A DNA stretch of 64,000 nucleotides, from assembly GCA_023443865.1 (NCBI GenBank), contig JAEZST010000022.1:248001-312000 (forward strand), given 5' to 3'. Position 1 is the stretch's first letter, and each line of letters begins with the position of its first letter. This stretch comes from Spirochaetota bacterium (GTDB taxonomy: Bacteria; Spirochaetota; Spirochaetia; Treponematales; Treponemataceae). Below, one piece after another: positions 24,336 through 33,044 of the stretch. A model generated the notes under the pieces. That model worked only from the letters and a program-made list of their open reading frames with translations, was not told where the DNA came from and did not search any database. The position numbers were made by a program, and so were the translations under genes.

Positions 24336-27300
24336 ATGTTGCGATTCTCAAGAAACTCGACGATTATCGTCTGCCTGTCGTTTTTCGCGCTGTTTTTTAT
24401 GGGATGCCCCAATACAGCATCATCACCGGAAAAAGAGAATACGTACTCCGTACGGTTCGACCCTAATGGCGGTACGGGCTTAATGGTTGACGCCCTCGTC
24501 AAGGACGGGGCCCCATTCATCGTGCCCTCGAACGCTTTTAAAAAGGTTAATTCCAGTTTCGCGTATTGGAATACGGCCGCCAACGCGTCGGGTACCTCGT
24601 ACGATATCGGCGACGAAATTCCCTCGGTTACGGGCGATATGGTTCTCTATGCCATTTGGGGCGAAACGAGAACGATCACGTTCGACCCGAACGGCGGTGA
24701 GGGCGTGATGGAGCCCGTCCAATTGGGCGACGGCGGCTCGTTCACCGTGCTTTCCAATGAATTTACCCGCGCCGGAACCAGCTTCGCCTACTGGAACACG
24801 AAGGCCGACGGTTCCGGCACCCGATACGACAGCGGCGACGTAATCGAGACCGTTTCCGCCGATATCGTCTTATACGCGATTTGGGGCGTTACCCGAACGA
24901 TCTCCTTCGACGCGAACGGTGGAACGGGATCCATGGCAAGCGTGACGCTGGGCGACGGCGGGTCCTTCACCGTACTCTCGTGCGGTTTCAGCCGCGAGAA
25001 CTACGCTTTTTCGTATTGGAATACCCAACCCGACGGCATGGGTACCCGGTACGATAGCGGAGACGTACTGACTTCCGTTTCGTCTAATATCACGCTTTAT
25101 GCCATTTGGGGAGCGATTCGCACGATTTCCTTCGTCGCGAACGGAGGAACGGGAACTATTATGGCAAGCGTAACGGTCGGCGACGGCGGTTCCTTCACGG
25201 TGCCCGCGTGCGCGTTCTCGCTTACTAATTCGAGCTTCGCCTACTGGAACACGAAGGCCGACGGGAGCGGTCAGCGGTATGATAGCGGAGACATTATCTC
25301 GGCAATCTCTTCCGATATAACGCTTTACGCGATCTGGGGCGCCATTCGAACGGTTTCCTTCGATTCGAACGACGGAACGGGGACCATGACTCCCGTTTTG
25401 ATCGGCGACGGCGGCTCCTTCACGGTCCCTGCCTGTTCCTTTAACCGAGCGGGCTTCAATTTCGTGGAATGGAATACTCATTCGGACGGCGATGGCGAGT
25501 CGTACGCGGCGGGGGATCAAATATCTCCCGTCAGCGGCGATATTACCTTATACGCGATCTGGAATATCAGGCACCGAATATCCTTCGAAGCGAACGACGG
25601 AACCGGCAACGCGACGAACCTGACGATCGGTTCCGGCGAATCCTACACGGTTCCTTCCTGCCCGTTTACCCGAACGGGTTTCAGTTTCGTGGAATGGAAT
25701 ACGCTGCCGAGCGGCTCGGGAACCGCGTATAGATCCGGCGAGAGCATCGCGTCAATCAATTCCGATATGACGTTGTACGCCATTTGGGGAGCGATTCGCA
25801 CGATTTCCTTCGTCGCGAACGGAGGAACGGGTACCATGGAAAGCGTGACGGTCGGTAACGGCGGGTCATTCACGGTCCCCATGAATGGTTTCGACCGCCC
25901 CGGTTACGCCTTCAAGGAATGGAATACCCAATCCGACGGCCTGGGCACCGGTTACGTCAGCGGTACGATAATTACGCCGGTCGCATCGGATATCACGCTC
26001 TATGCCACGTGGACCGCGATCAGGACCGTATCCTTCAGCGCCAACGGTGGCTCCGGCTCCATGAACGGTATAACCGTAAACGATGGCGGTTTTGTTACGG
26101 TTCCCGCGTCTTCTTTCTCCCGCTTAGGATACGTATTCGTGGAATGGAACACCCAGGATAACGGATTGGGAGTCGGGTACGAAAGCGGCGACGTGCTCGG
26201 GCCGGTCGTCACCAACGTTACGCTGTATGCCCGGTGGCGCGTACTGCACGCGGTTACCTTCTACGCGAACGGGGGGAGCGGCACCATGGGAGCCCTGAGC
26301 GTCGCGAACGCCGATCCGTTCACGCTCCCGTCCTGTTCTTTCACCCGGACGGGGTATCGGTTCGTCGAATGGAACACCGAGTCGGACGGTTCAGGCGACG
26401 GCTTCTCGGCGGGCGACGTAATCGCCTCGGTCACTTCAAATATCGAATTGTACGCGATTTGGGATACGTCTTGGACAATAACCTTTAACGCCAACGGAGG
26501 CTCCGGCGTGATGAGCGAATTGTCCGTCGACGACGGAGAGCCCTTCACGGTGGTTTCCAACGCGTATTATCGCGCCGGATACCGGTTCTCGCATTGGAAC
26601 ACGGCGGCGAACGGGAGCGGAATCAGTTATTCCGCCAATGACCAAATCGCGTCGGTCACGTCCAATCAGACGCTCTACGCGATTTGGATAGCCCTCCGGA
26701 CGATATCCTTCAACGCGAACGGCGGCACGGGCTCCATGACGAGCGTGACCGTCGACGACGGCGGTTCCTTCACGATTCCGTCGAACGGTTTCTCGAACCC
26801 GGGCAATACCTTCTTCCACTGGTCAACGACGCCCGACGATACCGGGGTATCCTACGCGGCGTTGGGAACGATCGCCTCGGTTACCTCCGACATAGTCCTC
26901 TATCCGATCTGGCACGTCACGCGGATCATTCAATTCAACGCGAACGGCGGCACCGGTTCAATCCTTCCCGCGTTCGTCGGGAACGGCATGAGCTGCACGC
27001 TGCCGTCGAGCGGCTTCTCGCGTACGGGATACGCGTTTGGCGGTTGGAACACGAACAGCCTCGGAACCGGCACTGCGTACGCGGCGGGCGCGACCTACAC
27101 GGCCACCGGGGACATCACCCTGTACGCGATGTGGGTAGGCGTGACCGTAACGCTTAACGCAAACGGCGGTAGCGGGTCAGACGTGATTTCGGAAATGGCC
27201 CAGGGCGCCTCGTACACCGTTCCTTCAAACGGGTTCGCGCGGGTGAATCACACGTTCGTTCGCTGGGACTCGAATCCGTCGGGTACCGGAACGAGCTACG

Positions 27301-28271
27301 CGCCGGGCGCGGTGATAACCGTGAACGCCAACGTAACGCTCTATGCCGTTTGGATTGTAAACAGGACCGTATCCTTTAACGCCAACGGCGGAACGGGGTC
27401 GATGGAGAGCGCCGTCCAGATTGACGGAAGCTCGTACACGATTCCCCCGAACGGGTTTACGTATACCGGCCATCTATTTTTGGGTTGGAATACCGATCCC
27501 GCGGGAACGGGAACGGATTACGCGCCGGGCGCGATGATAACCCTCACGGCGGATATGACGCTCTACCCGGTTTGGGACGCAAACACCGTCATGTTCATCG
27601 ACTTTGAGGAAGGCACGGACCTTACGACTTACTTTACCACCGTGGTGGACGATGCCGGGACTCTGTCGATACAGAACGCGAACGCGGCTTCGGGCTATGC
27701 CCTGCGCAAGAATCTCGGCTCTACCCATCGCCTCGACGTTTCATGGGGCGAAGAGCTTACCGATTTCTGGGTCGCGCTCGATTTTTACGTGGAATCCACG
27801 GATACCATGGCCGCCGGCACCTTCTCGCCCCTCGTACTGGTATGCGATTCGGACCGGACGTGGGGAACGGACAACACGCCGTATTTGATCGGTACGCCCG
27901 TGTATAATTGCTACGAGAACGAGACCCCCGTGGTCGGTTTCTCCTACATTTACCCGGTTTCGGTCATGACGCCCCAAACCATAGTCGAACGGTTCAACGT
28001 CAGAAGGAGCGTGACGCCGATGCTGGGCCAGTGGCACCATCTGAGATACCACGTTAAATTCGCCCATGGCGACACCGAGGCGGGCGTTGACCTGTGGGTC
28101 GACGACATGGTTACGCCGTTGATCCAGGGAATCGCGGTCGGCGCCGATCCCGACGTATACGATTTCGACCTCCTGCGCATTTGGGACCACGATACCCAGA
28201 CGCAGCCGAATACCAACATATATATGGACAACATTGGGATCTACCGTGAGGATCCGGAATTGTACGACTGA
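24336..28271 (+). CDS. Large lipoprotein with 14 InlB B-type repeats and C-terminal sandwich domain
   Basis: 1311 aa. Lipobox FFMGC (Cys24). Residues 37-1081 hold 14 repeats of 73-76 aa, each with TISFxANGGTGSM, DGGSFTVPSxxF, FxxWNTxxDGxGTxY and ITLYAIW, the Listeria-Bacteroides/InlB B-repeat type (PF09479). The last 230 residues (VMFIDFEEGTDLTTYF ... GQWHHLRYHVKFAHGD ... NIYMDNIGIYRED) look like a concanavalin-like or polysaccharide-lyase jelly roll. A surface stalk carrying a carbohydrate-binding or cutting head is the likely design. It lies between beta-helix proteins and a GT61 enzyme, after its own AT-rich promoter region. Confidence 0.82.
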   Translation: MLRFSRNSTIIVCLSFFALFFMGCPNTASSPEKENTYSVRFDPNGGTGLMVDALVKDGAPFIVPSNAFKKVNSSFAYWNTAANASGTSYDIGDEIPSVTGDMVLYAIWGETRTITFDPNGGEGVMEPVQLGDGGSFTVLSNEFTRAGTSFAYWNTKADGSGTRYDSGDVIETVSADIVLYAIWGVTRTISFDANGGTGSMASVTLGDGGSFTVLSCGFSRENYAFSYWNTQPDGMGTRYDSGDVLTSVSSNITLYAIWGAIRTISFVANGGTGTIMASVTVGDGGSFTVPACAFSLTNSSFAYWNTKADGSGQRYDSGDIISAISSDITLYAIWGAIRTVSFDSNDGTGTMTPVLIGDGGSFTVPACSFNRAGFNFVEWNTHSDGDGESYAAGDQISPVSGDITLYAIWNIRHRISFEANDGTGNATNLTIGSGESYTVPSCPFTRTGFSFVEWNTLPSGSGTAYRSGESIASINSDMTLYAIWGAIRTISFVANGGTGTMESVTVGNGGSFTVPMNGFDRPGYAFKEWNTQSDGLGTGYVSGTIITPVASDITLYATWTAIRTVSFSANGGSGSMNGITVNDGGFVTVPASSFSRLGYVFVEWNTQDNGLGVGYESGDVLGPVVTNVTLYARWRVLHAVTFYANGGSGTMGALSVANADPFTLPSCSFTRTGYRFVEWNTESDGSGDGFSAGDVIASVTSNIELYAIWDTSWTITFNANGGSGVMSELSVDDGEPFTVVSNAYYRAGYRFSHWNTAANGSGISYSANDQIASVTSNQTLYAIWIALRTISFNANGGTGSMTSVTVDDGGSFTIPSNGFSNPGNTFFHWSTTPDDTGVSYAALGTIASVTSDIVLYPIWHVTRIIQFNANGGTGSILPAFVGNGMSCTLPSSGFSRTGYAFGGWNTNSLGTGTAYAAGATYTATGDITLYAMWVGVTVTLNANGGSGSDVISEMAQGASYTVPSNGFARVNHTFVRWDSNPSGTGTSYAPGAVITVNANVTLYAVWIVNRTVSFNANGGTGSMESAVQIDGSSYTIPPNGFTYTGHLFLGWNTDPAGTGTDYAPGAMITLTADMTLYPVWDANTVMFIDFEEGTDLTTYFTTVVDDAGTLSIQNANAASGYALRKNLGSTHRLDVSWGEELTDFWVALDFYVESTDTMAAGTFSPLVLVCDSDRTWGTDNTPYLIGTPVYNCYENETPVVGFSYIYPVSVMTPQTIVERFNVRRSVTPMLGQWHHLRYHVKFAHGDTEAGVDLWVDDMVTPLIQGIAVGADPDVYDFDLLRIWDHDTQTQPNTNIYMDNIGIYREDPELYD
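24444..27579 (+). repeat. Coding tandem array, 14 units of about 224 bp
   Basis: DNA-level array encoding the InlB B-type repeats. Units share blocks such as GGCGACGGCGG(T/G)TCCTTCAC; units 4 and 7 share an almost identical opening, so recent unit exchange or duplication is likely. Copy number may vary between strains. Confidence 0.8.
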
Positions 28272-28288
28272 GGTGGAAAGGCGAGAAC

Positions 28289-29368
28289 ATGATCGATCAA
28301 AACCGCACTTTATACGGTTCCAGGCCTACCTGGAGCCTGCATCCAATTGGGTACTTTTGGCGGCATACGGCCCTTCGGCGGGAGGTTCCGGACGTACGGG
28401 CCCTTGCCGACGAGAGCTGGGAAATCGCTCCGGGCGAGAGGAGCGTCTCCCTCCCGGCGTATTTCCTCCCCGGGCAATTCGATCGGGTAACGGGATCCAT
28501 GTATACCGGCGACGTTAAAACCGAGATGTGCGGGGGAGTCGCGGCCGACGAGGCCCCGGTTCGCGCCTACCTGATAAAGGACGCGATACTGCAGTCCAGC
28601 GCGGTGTACAAAGGCGGGGCGTGCACCTGGCTCGGGCCGCGAAAAAAACGGCTCCCCGCCTTGCGTATCGACAACGAGATAAGCCGCGGGGCCTCGTATT
28701 CTTCGTATAACGGCAACGCCTTTTTCGGCATGTGGCTCCTCGACGATTGCGCCACGTACCGCCTCGCGGAAACGGACGGCACCCCCATCAACACGAATGA
28801 TCCGCCGAGCCGGCATACCCTCGAATACGAAAACTGGCTGGACATGAGGCCGGTCAGGCTCGGAAACGCGTACGTTCGGGAGCTTATCGTCTACGACGAT
28901 CTGCACCAAACCAGGCACAAACGCGAACGGTGCCGGGAAAACGCCCGCCGGTTGCTTTCAAAGGTGGAATGGAACAGGCACCCCGGCGTCTTCATCATGC
29001 GGCGCGGCACGGGCGCGAAGCGGATACTGGAAAACGAACGGGAACTCGCCGAATACCTGCACGCGAGGCGGGATTTCCGAATCGTGGATATCACGACGAT
29101 GTCCGTACCCGAGATAATCGGCGCCTGCGCGGGCGCCCGCGTTATCGTGGGCGTCGAAGGAAGCCACATGATCCATGGCGTCATGGTTCTCGAACCGGGC
29201 GCCTCGGTCCTTACCCTTATGCCGCCGGATCGGTTTTGCAGCTGCATCAAGCGGGTAGCGGATCCCGACGGCCAACATTTCGGTTTCGTGGTGGGCGCTA
29301 AATCCGCCGAAGGCTTTACGATAGATCCCGTGGAAGTCGAACGGACATTGGACCTTATGCCGTTATGA
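28289..29368 (+). CDS. GT61-family glycosyltransferase (DUF563)
   Basis: 359 aa. The C-terminal half has the family pattern VFIMRRGTGAKRILENERELAEYL and ARVIVGVEGSHMIHGVMVLEPGASVLTLMPP. No signal peptide. SD AAAGGCGAG precedes ATG. It would add one sugar to the repeat unit; donor and linkage cannot be told from sequence. Confidence 0.78.
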   Translation: MIDQNRTLYGSRPTWSLHPIGYFWRHTALRREVPDVRALADESWEIAPGERSVSLPAYFLPGQFDRVTGSMYTGDVKTEMCGGVAADEAPVRAYLIKDAILQSSAVYKGGACTWLGPRKKRLPALRIDNEISRGASYSSYNGNAFFGMWLLDDCATYRLAETDGTPINTNDPPSRHTLEYENWLDMRPVRLGNAYVRELIVYDDLHQTRHKRERCRENARRLLSKVEWNRHPGVFIMRRGTGAKRILENERELAEYLHARRDFRIVDITTMSVPEIIGACAGARVIVGVEGSHMIHGVMVLEPGASVLTLMPPDRFCSCIKRVADPDGQHFGFVVGAKSAEGFTIDPVEVERTLDLMPL

Positions 29369-29431
29369 AAGCGTCCGAACGATAAAAAGAAAGCAAAAAA
29401 AGCGAAAAACGAGGAGCCGACGCGATCTTTG

Positions 29432-29444
29432 AGATATAGTATCT
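29432..29444 (+). promoter_or_regulatory. Dyad AGATA-TAG-TATCT overlapping a -10-like box
   Basis: The 13-bp dyad contains TATAGT (29435-29440), a good -10 hexamer, in the gap before the acyl-carrier gene. No convincing -35, so it could be an operator over an activated promoter. Confidence 0.35.
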
Positions 29445-29496
29445 GACAAGGATCATGGAGGCATGTCCATAGAATACTACCGAGGAAGGGAACGTG

Positions 29497-29733
29497 ATGA
29501 TTCAAAAAGTGAAAGACAGCTTGCGCGAATACTTTAAGGCGAAAACCGAGCGGGAAATAGCGGATTCGGACAACCTTTTCGCGTTGGGAATCCTTGATTC
29601 GATGGGCGTACTGGAACTGGTGTTCCATCTGGAATCGAGTTTTGGCGTAGAGATAGATCCCGACGAAATTTCCGAGGCCAATTTCAAGTCGTTCGACGCG
29701 ATTGCCTCGTTCGTGGGGCCGAAACTGAAATGA
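29497..29733 (+). CDS. Acyl carrier protein 1
   Basis: 78 aa from ATG 29497, 6 nt after GGAAGGG; a GTG at 29494 is also in frame. The pantetheine site is GILDSMG with the modified Ser, followed by the acidic helix II (LELVFHLESSFGVEIDPDEI). Its stop overlaps the start of the AMP-forming ligase (ATGA). It resembles the carrier proteins paired with ligase and decarboxylase in exosortase-A-type polysaccharide loci. It needs a phosphopantetheinyl transferase such as AcpS at 50083. Confidence 0.9.
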   Translation: MIQKVKDSLREYFKAKTEREIADSDNLFALGILDSMGVLELVFHLESSFGVEIDPDEISEANFKSFDAIASFVGPKLK

Positions 29734-31265
29734 CCGGCAACCTTTTGCATTGTACCCTCGAGCGGAGCGCCGCGCGGGTTCCCGATAAAGAGGCGATTCG
29801 CCATAACGGCGCGTCCCTCTCGTACGCCGCCCTATTGAGCGAAGCCCGGGGCGCTTCGGCCGCCTTGCTCGGGTTGGGCCGCTCGGTACGGGGCGATAGG
29901 ATCGCCATATTTACGGAGAAGGGCCTTTCGCAGGCGGTCTGGATTTACGGGTGCTCGATCGCCGATCGCGCGTTCGTCCTGATTTCAGATCAGTTAAAGT
30001 ACAACCAAGTCGAGCATATCCTCCGCGATTGCGGCGTCAGTATCCTGGTTTACGGGGAAACCTGTTCCGAAACGGCGCTACGGGCAATCGAGTCGCTCGG
30101 CATCGCCGCGCTCAAGTCCGACTCCCGCGCCGATCCTTCGGGCGTGGCGCCTTCGCGCGCGATTACCGACGATATCGCGACCATAATCTATACGTCCGGT
30201 TCAACCGGGCTTCCCAAAGGCATCGTTATAACCCACAGGAATTTGCTGGACGGTATCGATTCCGTCTCGGAATACCTGGGAATTACGGAAAAGGACCGTT
30301 TACTCGGCGTTTTGCCCCTGAATTTTGACTATGGCCTCAATCAGCTCACCTCCGCGGTCAAGGCGGGCGCGAGTATCGTGCTCCATCATTTTTTCGTTCC
30401 CGGCCCCATGTTGAAGCTGATCGCCGAAGAACGGATTACCGGTTTGGCGGCAATACCCACGATATGGGCGGCAGTATTCAATCCCAAACTCACGAAGCTC
30501 GATAAAATTCTCGCGGAGATGGATTTTTCCGCCCTTCGGTATATTACCAATTCCGGGGGAAAGATCCCCGTTCCGACCGTCAGGCGGATCAGGGAGTCCT
30601 TCCCGTCGACCGATCTCTTTCTAATGTACGGCCTGACGGAAGCCTTTCGATCGACCTATCTTGATCCCTCCGAGGTCGACGCGCGGCCCGAATCCATGGG
30701 GAAGGCGATTCCCGGCGTGCAGGTCGAAATCGTGCGCGAGGACGGAACGCCCTGTTCGGCCGGCGAAACCGGGGAGCTCATACACCGGGGCGCCTTGATA
30801 GCCCGCGGGTATTGGAACAATCCCGCGAAGACCGCGGAAGTGTACCGCCCCAACCCCTTGCTGCCCAAGGAAAACAGGTTTCTTGAAACCGTTGTATATT
30901 CCGGCGATTTGGTCCGCAAAGACGAAGACGGATACCTATACTACGTGGGCAGGAAAGATAACATGATAAAGATTTCCGGCTATCGGGTTTCTCCCACCGA
31001 GGTTGAGGAACTTCTTGCCTCGAGCGGTCTCGTGACCGAATCCGTGGTGTTCGGCGTGCCCGACGACGAGCTCGGGTATAGGATAAGGGCCGTGGTCGCG
31101 TTCAAGGGCGACGACAACGTCGTGCAACTCGTGGACCACTGCAAGAGATCCGCGCCGAGCTATCTCGTTCCGAGGGACGTGCTTGCCGTCAAGGCATTTC
31201 CGAAGACGGCGAGCGGTAAGATAGACCGTCCCGCGGTCGTGAAGGAGTACGGCGCCGATGCGTGA
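29730..31265 (+). CDS. AMP-forming acyl/aminoacyl ligase 1
   Basis: 511 aa ANL-superfamily enzyme. Core motifs: YTSGSTGLPKG, YGLTEAF, GDLVRKDEDGYLYYVGRKDNMIKISGYRVSP, and the C-terminal catalytic Lys in TASGKIDR. It should adenylate a carboxylic acid and load it on the carrier protein encoded immediately upstream. The ligase-ACP-decarboxylase order matches the set known as exosortase-A-associated acyl-CoA ligase and PLP decarboxylase; no exosortase is in this window. Stop overlaps the decarboxylase start by 8 bp. Confidence 0.87.
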   Translation: MTGNLLHCTLERSAARVPDKEAIRHNGASLSYAALLSEARGASAALLGLGRSVRGDRIAIFTEKGLSQAVWIYGCSIADRAFVLISDQLKYNQVEHILRDCGVSILVYGETCSETALRAIESLGIAALKSDSRADPSGVAPSRAITDDIATIIYTSGSTGLPKGIVITHRNLLDGIDSVSEYLGITEKDRLLGVLPLNFDYGLNQLTSAVKAGASIVLHHFFVPGPMLKLIAEERITGLAAIPTIWAAVFNPKLTKLDKILAEMDFSALRYITNSGGKIPVPTVRRIRESFPSTDLFLMYGLTEAFRSTYLDPSEVDARPESMGKAIPGVQVEIVREDGTPCSAGETGELIHRGALIARGYWNNPAKTAEVYRPNPLLPKENRFLETVVYSGDLVRKDEDGYLYYVGRKDNMIKISGYRVSPTEVEELLASSGLVTESVVFGVPDDELGYRIRAVVAFKGDDNVVQLVDHCKRSAPSYLVPRDVLAVKAFPKTASGKIDRPAVVKEYGADA

Positions 31266-32499
31266 CGACGAACTTGTCGCCGTGGCGGAGCGGTACGGCA
31301 CCCCGGTCTACGTATACGATTTCGATGAAATTCGAGGCCGGGCCGGCCTTTTCAGGCGATCGTTGGGGCCCGCCGTCGGTCTCCTTTACGCGGTGAAGGC
31401 GAATCCCAATCCCGAAATACTGAAAGACGCGCTGCGTTGGGCCGACGGATTGGACGTATCGTCCGGCGGGGAGATCCGGCTTTGCGTGAACGCGGGATGG
31501 CCCGCCTCTGCCCTGAGCTTCGCCGGCCCCGGGAAAACCGACAAAGAACTGGAGCTTGCCGCCACCGTCGGGTGCGGCTCGATAAGCGTGGAATCGCGCG
31601 ATGACTTACGGCGAATACTGGCGGCCGGCGAACGTACCCGTACGGTCCCCCAAATCAGCCTACGGGTTAACCCCCTTGAGCTGGCCGGTCCCTTTGCCCT
31701 GAAGATGGGCGGCAAGCCGACGCAATTCGGCGTGGACGAGGAAGAGGCCCCGAGCGTCATCGAAGAAATCGCGAAGGAAGTCTCCGCGGGAAGGGCCGAG
31801 TATGCCGGATTGCACGTTTACGCCGGAACCCAATGCCTCGACCCGGAAGCTCTCGTGGCGAACGTGAAAAACAGCCTCCGAATCGCCGCTGAACTGGGCG
31901 CCGCCGGCGCCCTGAAGGCGCCGAAGATAAACCTGGGAGGCGGATTCGGCGTTCCGTATTACGAGGGCCAAGACGAACTTGACGTTGCCTCCGCCGGCCG
32001 GGGCATCGCCGCCGCGGTCAAAGAGTACGCCCAAGCCTATCCCGGAACTTCCTTCGTTATCGAGTTGGGGCGGTACCTCGTCTCCCCGCCCGGAAGGTAT
32101 CTTTCCCGCGTGCTCGCCGTCAAGGAATCGAGGGGAAAGACGTACGCGATCCTCGACGGGGGAATGCATCAGCATAATTCGGCGAGCGGGAATTTGGGCC
32201 AGACTATCAAGCGAAACTATCCGCTCAAGAACCTATCCAACCCGGGCGGGACGCTGAAAACCACCGAACTCGCGGGGTGCCTGTGCACGCCGATAGACCT
32301 TTTGGGCTTCGGGGCGAGCCTTCCGGAAACGCGGGTCGGCGACTTGATTTGCGTGGAGAATTCCGGCGCTTACGGGTTTACCGCCTCGCCGCTTTTCTTT
32401 CTCGGGCATGAAACCCCCGCCGAGATAGGCTGGGAGCAGGGCGAAAGCCGCGTCATCAGAAAACCGTTTACGCTTTCGGAAATTTCCGGTCGGCCATGA
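31258..32499 (+). CDS. PLP-dependent decarboxylase (DAP/ornithine decarboxylase fold)
   Basis: 413 aa. YAVKANPNPEIL gives the PLP-binding Lys, followed by LDVSSGGEIRL, INLGGGFGVPYY, IELGRYLVSPPG and the C-terminal-barrel CLCTPIDLLG with the active-site Cys. Fold type III as in LysA and SpeC, but the setting between a carrier-protein ligase and an acyltransferase suggests a substrate outside lysine synthesis, perhaps an amino acid on the carrier. Coupled to the ligase by an 8-bp overlap. Confidence 0.85.
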   Translation: MRDDELVAVAERYGTPVYVYDFDEIRGRAGLFRRSLGPAVGLLYAVKANPNPEILKDALRWADGLDVSSGGEIRLCVNAGWPASALSFAGPGKTDKELELAATVGCGSISVESRDDLRRILAAGERTRTVPQISLRVNPLELAGPFALKMGGKPTQFGVDEEEAPSVIEEIAKEVSAGRAEYAGLHVYAGTQCLDPEALVANVKNSLRIAAELGAAGALKAPKINLGGGFGVPYYEGQDELDVASAGRGIAAAVKEYAQAYPGTSFVIELGRYLVSPPGRYLSRVLAVKESRGKTYAILDGGMHQHNSASGNLGQTIKRNYPLKNLSNPGGTLKTTELAGCLCTPIDLLGFGASLPETRVGDLICVENSGAYGFTASPLFFLGHETPAEIGWEQGESRVIRKPFTLSEISGRP

Positions 32500-32525
32500 A
32501 GTACGGCGCAGCACAGGAGTGATAC

Positions 32526-33044
32526 ATGCTTAAAGAAATGGCCGCTGACTATAGGCGCCACGACGCCTCGATATTGAACCCCGCCCTATGGGCCGTTTGG
32601 AATTACCGGTACGGGGTTTGGCTTGACGGAATTCGCTTCAAGCCGATTCGCTGGATACTGAGCAAGTTTTACGGCTTGAACCTTTTCTTTATCCTGATAA
32701 CGAGCGGCATTACGCTCTATCGGGAAACGAAAATCGGGAAGGACCTCCATCTCATCCATTGCGGGAACATCGCGATCCATCCCGACGCCGTCATCGGCGA
32801 CCGTTGCGGCATCATGCACGACGTGACCATCGGCACGAATATGGTGGAAGGGGCGCCGGTAATCGGCGACGACGTGTTTATCGGCGCGGGGGCGAAGGTT
32901 CTCGGGAACATCCGGATAGGCAATAACGTGCACATCGCCGCCAATTCCCTGGTGATTACCAATATACCCGATAACGCGACCGCGATGGGCGTGCCGGCGA
33001 AAGTCTGGCATTTCCCGGCCGCGAAGGAAGAAGGCCAAAAATGA
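32526..33044 (+). CDS. Hexapeptide-repeat O- or N-acyltransferase (CysE-like)
   Basis: 172 aa left-handed beta-helix transferase. Hexapeptide repeats run from IAIHPDAVIGDRCGIMHDVTIG to VIGDDVFIGAGAKVLGNIRIG, with an active-site His in HLIHCGN and MHDV. Compared with serine acetyltransferase it lacks most of the N-terminal helical domain, as do the polysaccharide-tailoring members. ATGA overlap with the flippase gene. Possibly passes the ACP-bound acyl group, or acetyl-CoA, to a sugar. Confidence 0.85.
   Translation: MLKEMAADYRRHDASILNPALWAVWNYRYGVWLDGIRFKPIRWILSKFYGLNLFFILITSGITLYRETKIGKDLHLIHCGNIAIHPDAVIGDRCGIMHDVTIGTNMVEGAPVIGDDVFIGAGAKVLGNIRIGNNVHIAANSLVITNIPDNATAMGVPAKVWHFPAAKEEGQK

Noticed and set aside
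24444..27579. CRISPR-like or mobile-element repeat array
   Set aside because: The repeats are about 224 bp, continuous with one reading frame and encode InlB B-type protein repeats.
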